Source: Mannheimia indoligenes (GTDB lineage Bacteria; Pseudomonadota; Gammaproteobacteria; Enterobacterales; Pasteurellaceae). From it: a stretch of DNA of 49,945 nt. A program made the translations under genes and the position numbers. Below, one piece after another: positions 8,268 through 16,328 of the stretch (its first letter is position 1; the number at the start of each line of letters is the position of its first letter). The notes beneath the pieces were generated by a model. It saw only the letters and a program-made list of their open reading frames with translations, made no database searches and was not told the origin of the DNA. Location of the stretch: NCBI RefSeq assembly GCF_036880405.1, contig NZ_JBAJJM010000016.1, positions 1 to 49,945 on the forward strand, in the 5' to 3' direction.

Positions 8268-8842
8268 ACTTCATTTACTTGTTGAATATGGATGGCACTT
8301 GTCGGACAAATACTCAAACAAGCCCCACAACCGTTACAGCTTTCTAAATTTAATACCATTTGAGCAATACCGCCTAAACTTGGGCGGAAGCGGATCACTC
8401 GCATTTCACAACTGTCGCCACAACTTCGGCATTCTGTTCCCAGTTTCAATAAGCAACTGTCTTGAATTTCAATTTTGTGGCTCCAAGCCTGCTCCGAAAC
8501 AACTCGGAAAATATCGGCTTCGCAAGATTGCACACACTTTTCACAAAACGTACACTCGCCTTTACTAAAATCGACTTCAGGATAACCGCCCGCCCCTTTT
8601 ATAATAATGTTTGTTTCACAAGCCTTAATGCAGTTATCACAAGCGGTGCATTTTTCTAAAAAATTTGCTAAATTAGCCCACGGTGGACGAATTGGTTCAT
8701 AACCTTGCCGGCTGACTTTTTCACTTTTTAGTGAATCCAAAAATTGCCCTTGTAAAAAGCTACGGCGAGGAAGTGATTGATTAGGATTATTGGTCAAGAA
8801 AACACCATTTTTAATGCCATTATCATAGGCTAAATTATCCAA
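8264..8842 (-). CDS. napF: NapF, cytoplasmic ferredoxin-type accessory protein
   Basis: First gene of napFDAGHBC. The 192-residue product has an RRSFLQG segment near residue 26 that resembles a Tat motif but is not followed by a strong hydrophobic stretch, in line with the cytoplasmic NapF family. Cysteine clusters CTACDNCIKAC, CTFCEKCVQSC and CNGCGACLSICP can hold three or four [4Fe-4S] centres, with an extra CRSCGDSC motif. NapF interacts with NapA in other bacteria and is thought to help load its cluster. The N-terminus is longer than in E. coli, so the true start could be internal. Confidence 0.92.
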   Translation of the reverse strand: MDNLAYDNGIKNGVFLTNNPNQSLPRRSFLQGQFLDSLKSEKVSRQGYEPIRPPWANLANFLEKCTACDNCIKACETNIIIKGAGGYPEVDFSKGECTFCEKCVQSCEADIFRVVSEQAWSHKIEIQDSCLLKLGTECRSCGDSCEMRVIRFRPSLGGIAQMVLNLESCNGCGACLSICPTSAIHIQQVNEV

Positions 8843-8902
8843 TGTTCACTGGTTATCGTTCATTCCTCAAATGGGGTATTTGCTTAAGTATTCACCAAAA
8901 CA

Positions 8903-8916
8903 TTGATTTCCATCAA
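8903..8916. promoter_or_regulatory. FNR box between napF and a quinone oxidoreductase gene
   Basis: TTGATTTCCATCAA is a perfect match to the FNR consensus TTGAT-N4-ATCAA. The centre (8909.5) is 67 bp from the napF start and 61 bp from the divergent start at 8971. On the plus side TATTAG at 8939-8944 lies at class II spacing. On the napF side I see only a weak -10. Confidence 0.8.
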
Positions 8917-8970
8917 AGAAATTTTCATTGAGATCCTCTATTAGCCACTAAAAAGATAAAAGGTAAGAAA

Positions 8971-9543
8971 ATGAAACATCTCATTATCTATGCTCACCCC
9001 AACCCGAACAGTTTTAACCACGCAATTTTAGAAAAAGCGGTTGAAGCCTCACCAAATAATGTGATAGTGCGAGATCTCTATCAGCTTAATTTTCAACCTA
9101 ATTTAAGTTGGCAGGAATTTCACCAAAGCATTTCGCAGCAATACGCTGAAGATGTAACAAAAGAGCATCAATATTGGCGAGAGGCGGATGTTATCACCTT
9201 AATTTATCCGCTTTGGTGGATGGGGTTTCCGGCAATTTTAAAAGGCTATTTGGATCGGGTTTTAAGTTATGACTTTGCCTATCGTAACGGCGACATTGAA
9301 AGCATCGGCTTGCTTACAGACAAGAAAATGCAACAATTTGTAACGCTCGGTAATCCGAATGAAAAATATGAAAGAAAAGGCTTTTTGGCTGCCTTTGAAC
9401 ACACTTTGGGGAAAGGGTTATTTGAGTTCTGCGGCATTAGTGAAGTACAAATGCACTATTTTGGTGATGTTGGCTTGAAAGAAACCGATTATGCCGCCAT
9501 CTTGCAAGAAGTGGAGCAATCTTGCAGGGAAATATTGAAATAA
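8971..9543 (+). CDS. NAD(P)H-quinone oxidoreductase, flavodoxin-like fold (MdaB/KefF type)
   Basis: The 190-residue protein opens with MKHLIIYAHPNPNSFNHAI, the phosphate-binding loop of the NQO1/MdaB/KefF family, and has the conserved YPLWWMGFPAILKGYLDRV motif at about residues 86-104. Such proteins use FAD or FMN to make two-electron reductions of quinones. It is a single gene, divergent from napF, and shares its FNR box, so it may be induced without oxygen. Which branch of the family it belongs to cannot be settled by eye. Confidence 0.85.
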   Translation: MKHLIIYAHPNPNSFNHAILEKAVEASPNNVIVRDLYQLNFQPNLSWQEFHQSISQQYAEDVTKEHQYWREADVITLIYPLWWMGFPAILKGYLDRVLSYDFAYRNGDIESIGLLTDKKMQQFVTLGNPNEKYERKGFLAAFEHTLGKGLFEFCGISEVQMHYFGDVGLKETDYAAILQEVEQSCREILK

Positions 9544-9568
9544 ACTTGCAAAAAATAAGATAAAAATA

Positions 9569-9603
9569 ACCGCTTGCAGGCTGATTTGAGGCTTACAAGC
9601 GGT
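9569..9603. terminator. Opposed uptake sequences forming a terminator hairpin
   Basis: ACCGCTTG (9569-9576) and CAAGCGGT (9596-9603) are inverted copies of the uptake core between convergent genes, so the transcript can fold into a hairpin. Confidence 0.6.
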
Positions 9604-9631
9604 CGAATTTCAAAGAAATTTTGCCAATTGT

Positions 9632-11167
9632 TTAATCAATCGGCGGAACGTAAGTCCCGTTCACAATGGAATCTTTAATGCGATCTGCCTCTGCTAACAC
9701 CTGACCTAACAACGCTTTCACGTTCTCGAGAGTGGCAATCGGGCTTAAGGTCGTCATTTTTAACGATTGATTATTGCCGACTTTGGTTACGCCAATATTC
9801 GCCTCACCACGAGCAAACAGCTCATCAGCCACGTTTTGGTTCAATGTATCCACAAATTCTGCCGGATAGCCTTTCGGCACAACACGGAATAAGACTGAGG
9901 CAAATTGTGCCGGTACAAGCATTTCCAAGCCTTCGGTTGCGGTGATGTACGCTTCCACCTCTTTTGATAAATACACTCCGTGATCGATCATTGAGGCATA
10001 AAGATCTTCGCCTAATGCTTCCACCGTAAACCACAGTTTCAACGCATCAAAACGGCGAGTGGTTTGCAGTGATTTCGCCACTAAGTTCGGTACGCCGTGT
10101 TCTTCGTCATATTCTGAGTTGAGGTAATCTGCTTTGTAATCAATAAAGCGATAGTTCGCTTGATCTTTTAACAAGAACGCCCCACAGGAAATCGATTGGA
10201 AGAAATGCTTGTGGAAATCGAGCGTGATTGAGTCTGTTAATTCGATGCCATCAAGGAAATGACGGAAATCTTTCGATAATAATAACGCTCCGCCCCAAGC
10301 GGCATCAACGTGTAACCACGCTTGGTATTCGTCCGCCAATTTGCGGATCGCTTTCAAGTCATCAATCGCACCGGCATCGGTTGTACCTGCGGTCGCCACG
10401 ATGCAAGCCACGATTTTGCCATCAGCTTTCAAGTCTGCTAAGGTTTTGGCTAACGCCTCTAAGTCCATTTGAGCATTAGCATTTGACGGCACAGTGACTA
10501 CCGATTGGAAGCCCATTCCCATCATCGCCATATTTTTTTGTACCGAGAAGTGTGCATTTTCCGAGCAAACTACTTTCACATTTTTCATTGCCTCAGCAGG
10601 AATACCATTCGCTTGCACCGACCACTCAGAGCCATCTTCGTTTTTCCAACGGTTCGCAATCGCCCAATCACGAGCCAACAACACGCCCATTAAATTCGAC
10701 TGCGTACCGCCAGAAGTAAACACTCCAGCAGTACCTTCGCCATAGCCGACTTTTTGGCGTAACCAGTCAATTAAATGCTCTTCCATAATCGACCCAGCCG
10801 GGCTTTGATCCCAAGAGTCCATTGATTGGTTGGTCGCATTAATCAACACTTCGGCAATTTGGCTGGTAACCATTGTCGGGCAATGCAAGTGAGCCAGCGA
10901 GTGTGGGTGGTGAACTTTAAGGCTTGGGTTGAGGAAAATCTCCACTAAATGCTCAAGAGATTTTTGCACCCCCACGCCCTCTTTAGTAGGCTTGAAGCCG
11001 TCAATCAAGGCTCGCATTTGCTTGATCGAACCGCCGGTGTACATTTTTTCATTTTTTAGCCAATTTGAAACCGCTTGCACCGCATTGTTCATTGCGGTTT
11101 CATAATCCGCAATAGATTGTGGATCGCTACAAAATAGCGATTGTCTGTGTTTGGAAATATCTGTCAT
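9632..11167 (-). CDS. ddc: L-2,4-diaminobutyrate decarboxylase
   Basis: PLP-dependent group II decarboxylase that makes 1,3-diaminopropane from L-2,4-diaminobutyrate. The ATG at 11167 (MTDISKHRQ) is preferred over an upstream in-frame ATG, giving 511 residues, the family length. Visible motifs are TSGGTQSNLMG, HVDAAWGGALL and the PLP-lysine motif LDFHKHFFQ. It lies about 90 bp downstream of dat on the same strand, and the pair forms the Dat-Ddc pathway first described in Acinetobacter and Haemophilus. A uptake-sequence inverted repeat separates the two genes. Confidence 0.93.
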   Translation of the reverse strand: MTDISKHRQSLFCSDPQSIADYETAMNNAVQAVSNWLKNEKMYTGGSIKQMRALIDGFKPTKEGVGVQKSLEHLVEIFLNPSLKVHHPHSLAHLHCPTMVTSQIAEVLINATNQSMDSWDQSPAGSIMEEHLIDWLRQKVGYGEGTAGVFTSGGTQSNLMGVLLARDWAIANRWKNEDGSEWSVQANGIPAEAMKNVKVVCSENAHFSVQKNMAMMGMGFQSVVTVPSNANAQMDLEALAKTLADLKADGKIVACIVATAGTTDAGAIDDLKAIRKLADEYQAWLHVDAAWGGALLLSKDFRHFLDGIELTDSITLDFHKHFFQSISCGAFLLKDQANYRFIDYKADYLNSEYDEEHGVPNLVAKSLQTTRRFDALKLWFTVEALGEDLYASMIDHGVYLSKEVEAYITATEGLEMLVPAQFASVLFRVVPKGYPAEFVDTLNQNVADELFARGEANIGVTKVGNNQSLKMTTLSPIATLENVKALLGQVLAEADRIKDSIVNGTYVPPID

Positions 11168-11199
11168 TTTTATTATCTCATTCAATGCTATATACAATT

Positions 11200-11244
11200 C
11201 AAGCGGTCAAAATTCGCAAATTTTTTGCAAAATATGACCGCTTG
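11200..11244. repeat. Opposed uptake sequences between dat and ddc
   Basis: CAAGCGGTCA (11200-11209) and TGACCGCTTG (11235-11244) make a 10-bp perfect stem with an A/T-rich interior. As these genes are co-directional, the hairpin could lower read-through into ddc. Confidence 0.65.
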
Positions 11245-11256
11245 CATTATCAAAAA

Positions 11257-12621
11257 TTAACCACGTACCGCTTTCACAGCTTCGGCTACAGATTGTTTGA
11301 AGCGTTTGATAAACTCTTCACATTCTGCTTGGGTAATATTTACCGCACAAAGCACACGCACAACATTACCACCACGTCCGCCACGTTCTAGTAATAGACG
11401 GTTTTTGAAACAGTATTTTTGAATCGCTACCGCTAAATCACAATCACGTGGGTAAGCACCTGTTGCATCTTTTGACTGGCGTTCATCAACAATATCGATC
11501 CCCATCATTAAACCTTTGCCACGTACATTGCCGATACAAGGGAATTCTTGGCTTAATTCACGTAAGGCTTGGGTTAAGTATTCGCCTCTCTCTTTCGCAT
11601 TTTGAGCAAGGTTTTCTTCACGCATAATTTTTAACGATACATAACCGGTCGCCATCGCTAATTGATTACCTCGGAATGTTCCCGTGTGCCCTGCCGGCTG
11701 CCACGCATCAAACTCTTTTTTGATCGCTAATACCGCTAATGGCAAACTACCACCAATCGCTTTTGACATCACCACGATATCCGGCTCAATGCCTGCGTGT
11801 TCAAAGGCGAACATTTTACCTGAACGGCAGAAACCGGCTTGAACTTCGTCCACAATCATTAAAATGCCGTGTTTTTTCGTTACTTCACGTACTTTTTGTA
11901 AGAAGCTGATTGGAGCAGGCACTACTCCACCTTCACCTTGAATAGCTTCAAGAATTACGGCTGCCGGTTTTACCACACCACTTTCAACATCTTCGATGAA
12001 ATTTTCAAAATAGTGCTCAACTGCTTTTGCACCTGCTTCACCGCCAATACCAAACGGGCAGCGGTATTCGTGCGGATACGGCATAAACTGTACGCCCGGC
12101 ATTAAGCCTTGCACTGCATTTTTCGCACTTAAATTACCGGTTAAAGATAATGCACCATGTGTCATACCGTGGAAACCACCAGAGAAAGCAATCACGTTGC
12201 CACGACCGGTGTAGGTTTTTGCTAATTTGATTGCCGCTTCGTTAGCATCAGCTCCTGTTGGACCGGTGAATTGCAGGATATATTGATCTTTCGGGAAAAA
12301 TGAAAGTAATTCTTCCGTGAAAGCATCTTTTAATGGTGTAGTAATATCTAAAGAGTGTAAAGGTAAACCACTGTCTAAAACATCTTTAATCGCTTGGATT
12401 AATTTAGGGTGGTTATGCCCTAATGCAAGCGTTCCTGCACCTGCTAAAAAATCGAGGTATTCATTGCCTTCAACATCGGTTACCCAAACGCCCTGTGCTT
12501 TTTGGTAAGCAAACGGCAATTTACGTGGGTAACTACGCACATTTGATTCCATTGCATCTTGGCGATCTAAAAAGTACTGATTTGAAGCCAGAACGGCTTG
12601 AATAGGAGTTTTAATTGTCAT
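11257..12621 (-). CDS. dat: Diaminobutyrate-2-oxoglutarate aminotransferase
   Basis: Class III PLP aminotransferase converting aspartate 4-semialdehyde plus glutamate to L-2,4-diaminobutyrate, the substrate of Ddc. The frame is open upstream to 12720, but the ATG at 12621 (MTIKTPIQAV) has an AGAAGG ribosome site at 12630-12635 and gives the usual 454 residues. Motifs include FTGPTGADANEAAIKLA, DEVQAGFCRSG and the PLP lysine in MSKAIGGSLP. The upstream part of the open frame overlaps a structured leader (12647-12760) and is unlikely to be coding. Confidence 0.93.
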   Translation of the reverse strand: MTIKTPIQAVLASNQYFLDRQDAMESNVRSYPRKLPFAYQKAQGVWVTDVEGNEYLDFLAGAGTLALGHNHPKLIQAIKDVLDSGLPLHSLDITTPLKDAFTEELLSFFPKDQYILQFTGPTGADANEAAIKLAKTYTGRGNVIAFSGGFHGMTHGALSLTGNLSAKNAVQGLMPGVQFMPYPHEYRCPFGIGGEAGAKAVEHYFENFIEDVESGVVKPAAVILEAIQGEGGVVPAPISFLQKVREVTKKHGILMIVDEVQAGFCRSGKMFAFEHAGIEPDIVVMSKAIGGSLPLAVLAIKKEFDAWQPAGHTGTFRGNQLAMATGYVSLKIMREENLAQNAKERGEYLTQALRELSQEFPCIGNVRGKGLMMGIDIVDERQSKDATGAYPRDCDLAVAIQKYCFKNRLLLERGGRGGNVVRVLCAVNITQAECEEFIKRFKQSVAEAVKAVRG

Positions 12622-12646
12622 TGAAATAAACCTTCTAAAAGAGGTG

Positions 12647-12760
12647 AAAAAAATAAGTCGGGTGCCTTGCGGAGGAAGCCTAAGCTCTCGAATCCTGAAA
12701 GACTCGGTGCCTTGGGGCATTTGACTCGCTACTTATTAAAAAAAGCGTTTCAGCTTTTTT
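12647..12760 (-). promoter_or_regulatory. Structured leader of dat with terminator-like elements
   Basis: Read on the minus strand, a short hairpin with A/T arms (12739-12746 with 12753-12760) is followed by a larger closed structure: AATAAGT-bulge-CG (12727-12737) pairs with CGACTTATT (12652-12660) and is followed by seven T (12653-12647). Inside lie small hairpins and two copies of CAAGGCACC (12706-12714, 12661-12669). It lies 26 bp before the dat start and could be an attenuator. I do not recognise it as a known riboswitch. Confidence 0.45.
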
Positions 12761-12891
12761 GTTTTTACCCTATATACCCGAAAGAAAGGATGGGATAGGT
12801 TGGAAACAGACTTAAAATGTAGGGCTACATTTAAGAGGCGTAATAATACCTTTTTTTTCTGAAAAGGGAAGGTATTTTTCTCTAAAAGTAA

Positions 12892-12915
12892 AAAACCCAG
12901 CATTCGCTGGGTTTT
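12892..12915 (-). terminator. Terminator after rpmG
   Basis: A 10-bp perfect stem AAAACCCAGC/GCTGGGTTTT with a 4-nt loop, followed by T residues on the minus strand. It ends the rpmB-rpmG transcript. A second, longer hairpin (AATACCTT/AAGGTATT, about 12844-12876) follows. The remainder of 12761-12931 holds no gene I can see. Confidence 0.85.
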
Positions 12916-12931
12916 AAATCTTAAAGCAAAA

Positions 12932-13102
12932 TTATTTGATTTTTGCTTCTTTGTAGATAACGTGTTTACGCACAACTGGATCAAATTTTTTGATTTCCAT
13001 TTTTTCAGGCATATTACGTTTGTTTTTATCTGTTGTGTAGAAATGACCTGTTTCTGCTGTAGAAACTAAACGGATTTTTTCACGAGCACCTTTAGCTGCC
13101 AT
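12932..13102 (-). CDS. rpmG: 50S ribosomal protein L33
   Basis: Fifty-six-residue basic protein beginning [14 protein letters not shown] and ending [11 protein letters not shown], the classic bacterial L33. It is a component of the large ribosomal subunit near the E site. It starts 11 bp after the rpmB stop, the usual rpmB-rpmG pair. It has no Cys zinc-binding motifs, so it is the zinc-independent form. Confidence 0.97.
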
Positions 13103-13113
13103 TTGTTAGCTCC

Positions 13114-13350
13114 TTAGATTTTTTCGCCACGAGCACGGATTTCAGCTAATACTGCATCAATGCCTTTTTTATCAATAATACGCATACCTTTCGCTGTTAA
13201 GCGTAAAGTTACGAAACGGTTTTCGCTCTCAACCCAGAAACGGTGAGTGTGAAGGTTTGGTAAGAAACGACGTTTAGTCGCGTTCATTGCGTGTGAGCGG
13301 TTGTTACCAACTGCTGGACGCTTGCCGGTTACTTGGCAAACTCTTGACAT
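13114..13350 (-). CDS. rpmB: 50S ribosomal protein L28
   Basis: The 78-residue product starts MSRVCQVTGKRPAVGNNRSH and is typical L28. An open frame extends 22 codons upstream, but the ATG at 13350 is the conserved start. It lies in the ancestral cluster rpmG-rpmB-radC-coaBC-dut-slmA known from E. coli. A good sigma-70 promoter lies about 135 bp upstream. Confidence 0.97.
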   Translation of the reverse strand: MSRVCQVTGKRPAVGNNRSHAMNATKRRFLPNLHTHRFWVESENRFVTLRLTAKGMRIIDKKGIDAVLAEIRARGEKI

Positions 13351-13486
13351 TTGAATTTCTCCAATAATTTTAAGCTTAAAAATGGTTCGGGCTATCTCAC
13401 AAAAGGCGTTGCTCAACCAACCCCTCCGATTTTGATTGCCTCGTCAGGCATTAACCCGACCACAGTCTATGTAATAAAGACTGCGG

Positions 13487-13515
13487 ATTATACAGTCTTC
13501 ATTTGTTATATTCAA
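13487..13515 (-). promoter_or_regulatory. Sigma-70 promoter of rpmB-rpmG
   Basis: On the minus strand: TTGAAT (13515-13510), a 17-bp spacer, then perfect TATAAT (13492-13487). The predicted start near 13480 leaves a 130-nt leader with a G/C-rich middle. Confidence 0.8.
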
Positions 13516-13611
13516 GCAGAATTTATATGCGTATCTTTTTACTATATTCAGAAAAAATGTTCAAGTTCGAACAAAACAAGCGGTAATTTTGTAACAAAAT
13601 TTTGCAAAAAC

Positions 13612-14310
13612 TTAATGAGTTTGAATATCTAACTTTTCTTCCTCGAACGAAAAATAATCCCCTTTACCCACAATAATATGATCCACAAAACGAATATCGA
13701 CCAGCTCACACGCCATTTTTATCTTTTTGGTTAAACTTCTATCCGACTCGCTAGGTAAACAAGAACCAGAAGGGTGATTATGTGCCACAATAATTGCCGC
13801 TGCATTATATTTCAAAGCTCTTTTAATAATTTCTCGCGGGTGAACCGCTGTTTGGTTGATCGTACCAAAAAACATCTTTTCTTTATAAATCAAACGATTT
13901 TGATTATCCAAAAACAATACCATAAACACTTCACGCTCTTCTTCCTCCAATTCCGTTTGAAAATACATTATTGCCATATAAGGGGCTTGAATCATCTCAC
14001 TAAATTCCATTTGTTGAGCCAAATAGCGTTTAGTCATTTCTTTGGAAGCTTGTAACTGAATATATTTCGTTTTACCTAATCCATAAATTTTACAAAATTC
14101 ATCAATATCGGCATTGAGTAATTGACGCAATGAACCAAACACCATTAATACGCTTTCTGCCAATGTCATTACAGGAACATCTTTTGTACCTGTCCGTAGG
14201 AAAATTGCTAATAATTCCGCATCTGTTAAAGCTGCTGCCCCGTGAGTTAATAATTTCTCACGCGGCATTATCGTTGGCTCTTGAGAATCTTCATCAAAAA
14301 AATCGTTCAT
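13612..14310 (-). CDS. radC: RadC/JAMM-domain protein of the competence regulon
   Basis: RadC-family protein with an N-terminal helix-hairpin-helix part (LLTHGAAALTDAELLAIFLRTG) and a C-terminal JAMM metalloprotease-like domain (AHNHPSGSCLPSESD, with His, His and Asp as metal ligands). The start at 14310 follows a GGAGG site; a further in-frame ATG at 14349 lacks one. The product is 232 residues. RadC genes are induced in competence in Haemophilus, though the molecular role remains unclear; a role in DNA repair is not established. A CRP-S site upstream supports competence control here. Confidence 0.93.
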   Translation of the reverse strand: MNDFFDEDSQEPTIMPREKLLTHGAAALTDAELLAIFLRTGTKDVPVMTLAESVLMVFGSLRQLLNADIDEFCKIYGLGKTKYIQLQASKEMTKRYLAQQMEFSEMIQAPYMAIMYFQTELEEEEREVFMVLFLDNQNRLIYKEKMFFGTINQTAVHPREIIKRALKYNAAAIIVAHNHPSGSCLPSESDRSLTKKIKMACELVDIRFVDHIIVGKGDYFSFEEEKLDIQTH

Positions 14311-14376
14311 TTTTTCCTCCATCAATTTCGTTAAGCATAAAAGAGCCAACCTTTACAGACAAAAGGATTTATTCAA

Positions 14377-14398
14377 TTTTTCGAGCCAGATCGCAAAA
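14377..14398 (-). promoter_or_regulatory. CRP-S site of radC
   Basis: Minus strand TTTTGCGA-TCTGGC-TCGAAAAA matches the Pasteurellaceae competence element (CRP-S consensus TTTTGCGATC-N2-GATCGCAAAA), which needs CRP plus Sxy/TfoX. The centre is about 41.5 bp before the start predicted from TGTAAA at 14357-14352. The site lies between radC and the divergent coaBC. Confidence 0.82.
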
Positions 14399-14467
14399 AT
14401 AGTTTTGTTGTGAGCAATTACTTATTCCGTTAAAATAGGCAAAAAATCCAAGTCAAAGGAAATTAGG

Positions 14468-15670
14468 ATGTTACAAAATAAAAAAATTTTAGTGGGCATT
14501 ACAGGCGGAATTGCCGCTTACAAAACCATTGAATTTATCCGCCACTTAAAAAAGGCAAATGCGGAAGTACGAGTAGTCTTAACCCCTGCCGCAGAGGCTT
14601 TTGTAACGCCTTTAACCTTACAGGCAATTTCAGGTAATGCCGTTTCTACTTCCCTTCTCGACCCTCAAGCCGAGCTGGCAATGGGGCATATTGAATTAGC
14701 AAAATGGGCGGATTTAGTGGTAATTGCCCCTGCAAGTGCTGATTTTATCGCTCGGCTGCGAGTGGGAATGGGAAATGATTTGCTCTCCACCATTTGCCTT
14801 GCGACTGCAAGCCCTATACTGCTTGCCCCTGCAATGAATCAACAAATGTATAAACAACTGGCGGTACAAGAGAATATCACTACGCTCATCTTTCGCGGGA
14901 TGCAATTTATCGGTCCTAACAGTGGCTTCCAAGCCTGTGGTGATGTAGGAGCCGGGCGTATGTCTGAACCCGAAGAAATCTACCAAGCCGTGCTGGCTCA
15001 CTTCGCCCAAAATCAAGATTTACAAGGCTTGAACGTAACTATTACCGCAGGTCCGACTCGCGAAGCTATCGACCCTGTACGTTATATCAGCAATCATAGC
15101 TCCGGCAAAATGGGCTACTCCATAGCCAAAGCCTTTGCTGAACGTGGGGCGAACGTAACGCTGATTAGTGGACCGGTGAATTTACCGACACCCGATAATG
15201 TTGAACGCATTGATGTGCAATCCGCTTTAGAAATGGAGCAGCAAGCGGTCAAATTTGCTCAAAAATCTGCAATTTTCATCGGCTGTGCGGCGGTGGCAGA
15301 TTATCGAATGGCGGAAGTTTCCAACCAAAAAATCAAGAAAACCGATGACAGTAATGAACTCACACTCAAACTAGTCAAAAACCCCGATATTATCGCTAAT
15401 GTCGCCAATCTTGCTGAAAATCGTCCGTTTGTGGTGGGCTTCGCCGCCGAAACGCAAAATGTTGCAGAATATGCCAAATCGAAGCTCGAACGCAAAAACC
15501 TCGATATGATTTGTGCCAACGATGTGTCAGGTGGGCAGGTGTTCGGGCAGGATCAAAATGCGTTGCACTTGTTCTGGAAAAACGGCGAGAAAACCCTCCC
15601 GCAGGCAGATAAAGGCAAACTGGCGGAAAATTTGGTGCAGGAGATTGTGGAACGCTACCAAAGCAAATAA
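14468..15670 (+). CDS. coaBC: Bifunctional phosphopantothenoylcysteine decarboxylase/phosphopantothenate-cysteine ligase
   Basis: Carries out two steps of coenzyme A synthesis. The 400-residue protein has an N-terminal flavoprotein decarboxylase domain (GGIAAYKTIEFIRHL at the start, the active-site Cys in GFQACGDVGAGRMSEPEE) and a C-terminal ligase domain beginning with ITAGPTREAIDPVRYISNHSSGKMG. Length and domain order are standard. In E. coli it is followed directly by dut; here two unknown genes separate them. Confidence 0.97.
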   Translation: MLQNKKILVGITGGIAAYKTIEFIRHLKKANAEVRVVLTPAAEAFVTPLTLQAISGNAVSTSLLDPQAELAMGHIELAKWADLVVIAPASADFIARLRVGMGNDLLSTICLATASPILLAPAMNQQMYKQLAVQENITTLIFRGMQFIGPNSGFQACGDVGAGRMSEPEEIYQAVLAHFAQNQDLQGLNVTITAGPTREAIDPVRYISNHSSGKMGYSIAKAFAERGANVTLISGPVNLPTPDNVERIDVQSALEMEQQAVKFAQKSAIFIGCAAVADYRMAEVSNQKIKKTDDSNELTLKLVKNPDIIANVANLAENRPFVVGFAAETQNVAEYAKSKLERKNLDMICANDVSGGQVFGQDQNALHLFWKNGEKTLPQADKGKLAENLVQEIVERYQSK

Positions 15671-15737
15671 ATGTATTTTATACAAGCGGTCAAAAACCAC
15701 TAAAAATTTGCAAATTGAATAAAGATGGGAGCTTCAA

Positions 15738-16304
15738 ATGGCGAAAAAAATATTGATAACCTTAGGCGTTATTTTTGTCTTGGTGGCACTTGCTGTGATG
15801 GTATTTTTCCACCTGATTGGGCAAAGTTTGGGGAAAGTTGATCCAACCCCGAAATTTATCACGACTGAGCCGATGACAGCCAAACATCTGCCATTGCCTG
15901 TGGAAACGACAATTTTCTATGATGGCAATAAAACAAGGGCGAAATATGAGCAGGAAAAGCCCTTAAAAGAGAGTGCGATTATAAGTATCCATTTACCTGA
16001 ACCCTTGATGTGGGGCGAAATGCCCGTGACAGACTTCTCAGATTACAATACGCATCTACTTATCAGCCCGATTTGGGAAGCTAAGATAAAGCCAAACCAC
16101 CGCTTTTTTGAGCTATGGCGTGAATGCAATTATCATCTTGCCTTTCGTGTGAAAGACAATGAAAGCTGGCAGTTTAACCCTCACAACTTTGAGGTTTCAC
16201 CTGACTTTGGCTGTGGCTTTAGTGAAAATTTCAAGGCTGGCTCGCCGAAAATGCAGGAAATGATCGAAGCGTGGCAAGATTTGCAAAAAAACACCAAAAA
16301 GTAA
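15738..16304 (+). CDS. Unknown membrane-anchored protein
   Basis: A 188-residue protein with one N-terminal membrane helix (about residues 4-28) and a soluble part expected outside the cytoplasm. The soluble part has two Cys residues (in RECNYH and FGCGF) that could form one disulfide and is rich in aromatic residues. I recognise no family. It and the next gene lie between coaBC and dut and are on the same strand, 24 bp apart, so they are probably transcribed together. Codon use looks like that of neighbouring genes. Confidence 0.7.
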   Translation: MAKKILITLGVIFVLVALAVMVFFHLIGQSLGKVDPTPKFITTEPMTAKHLPLPVETTIFYDGNKTRAKYEQEKPLKESAIISIHLPEPLMWGEMPVTDFSDYNTHLLISPIWEAKIKPNHRFFELWRECNYHLAFRVKDNESWQFNPHNFEVSPDFGCGFSENFKAGSPKMQEMIEAWQDLQKNTKK

Positions 16305-16328
16305 CCGCTTGTATCAGGAATATCATCA

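Noticed and set aside
12695..12715. GGCACCGAGTC resembles part of a Streptococcus pyogenes tracrRNA, and the region slightly resembles a TPP riboswitch
   Set aside because: Only a short chance match; no cas genes or repeats exist, and the conserved TPP core words are absent.
12622..12720. N-terminal extension of dat (open frame up to 12720)
   Set aside because: The ATG at 12621 has a good ribosome site and family start; the extension overlaps a hairpin-rich leader with repeated words.
14400..14416. TGTGAGCAATT as a CRP site before coaBC
   Set aside because: The second half-site is missing.
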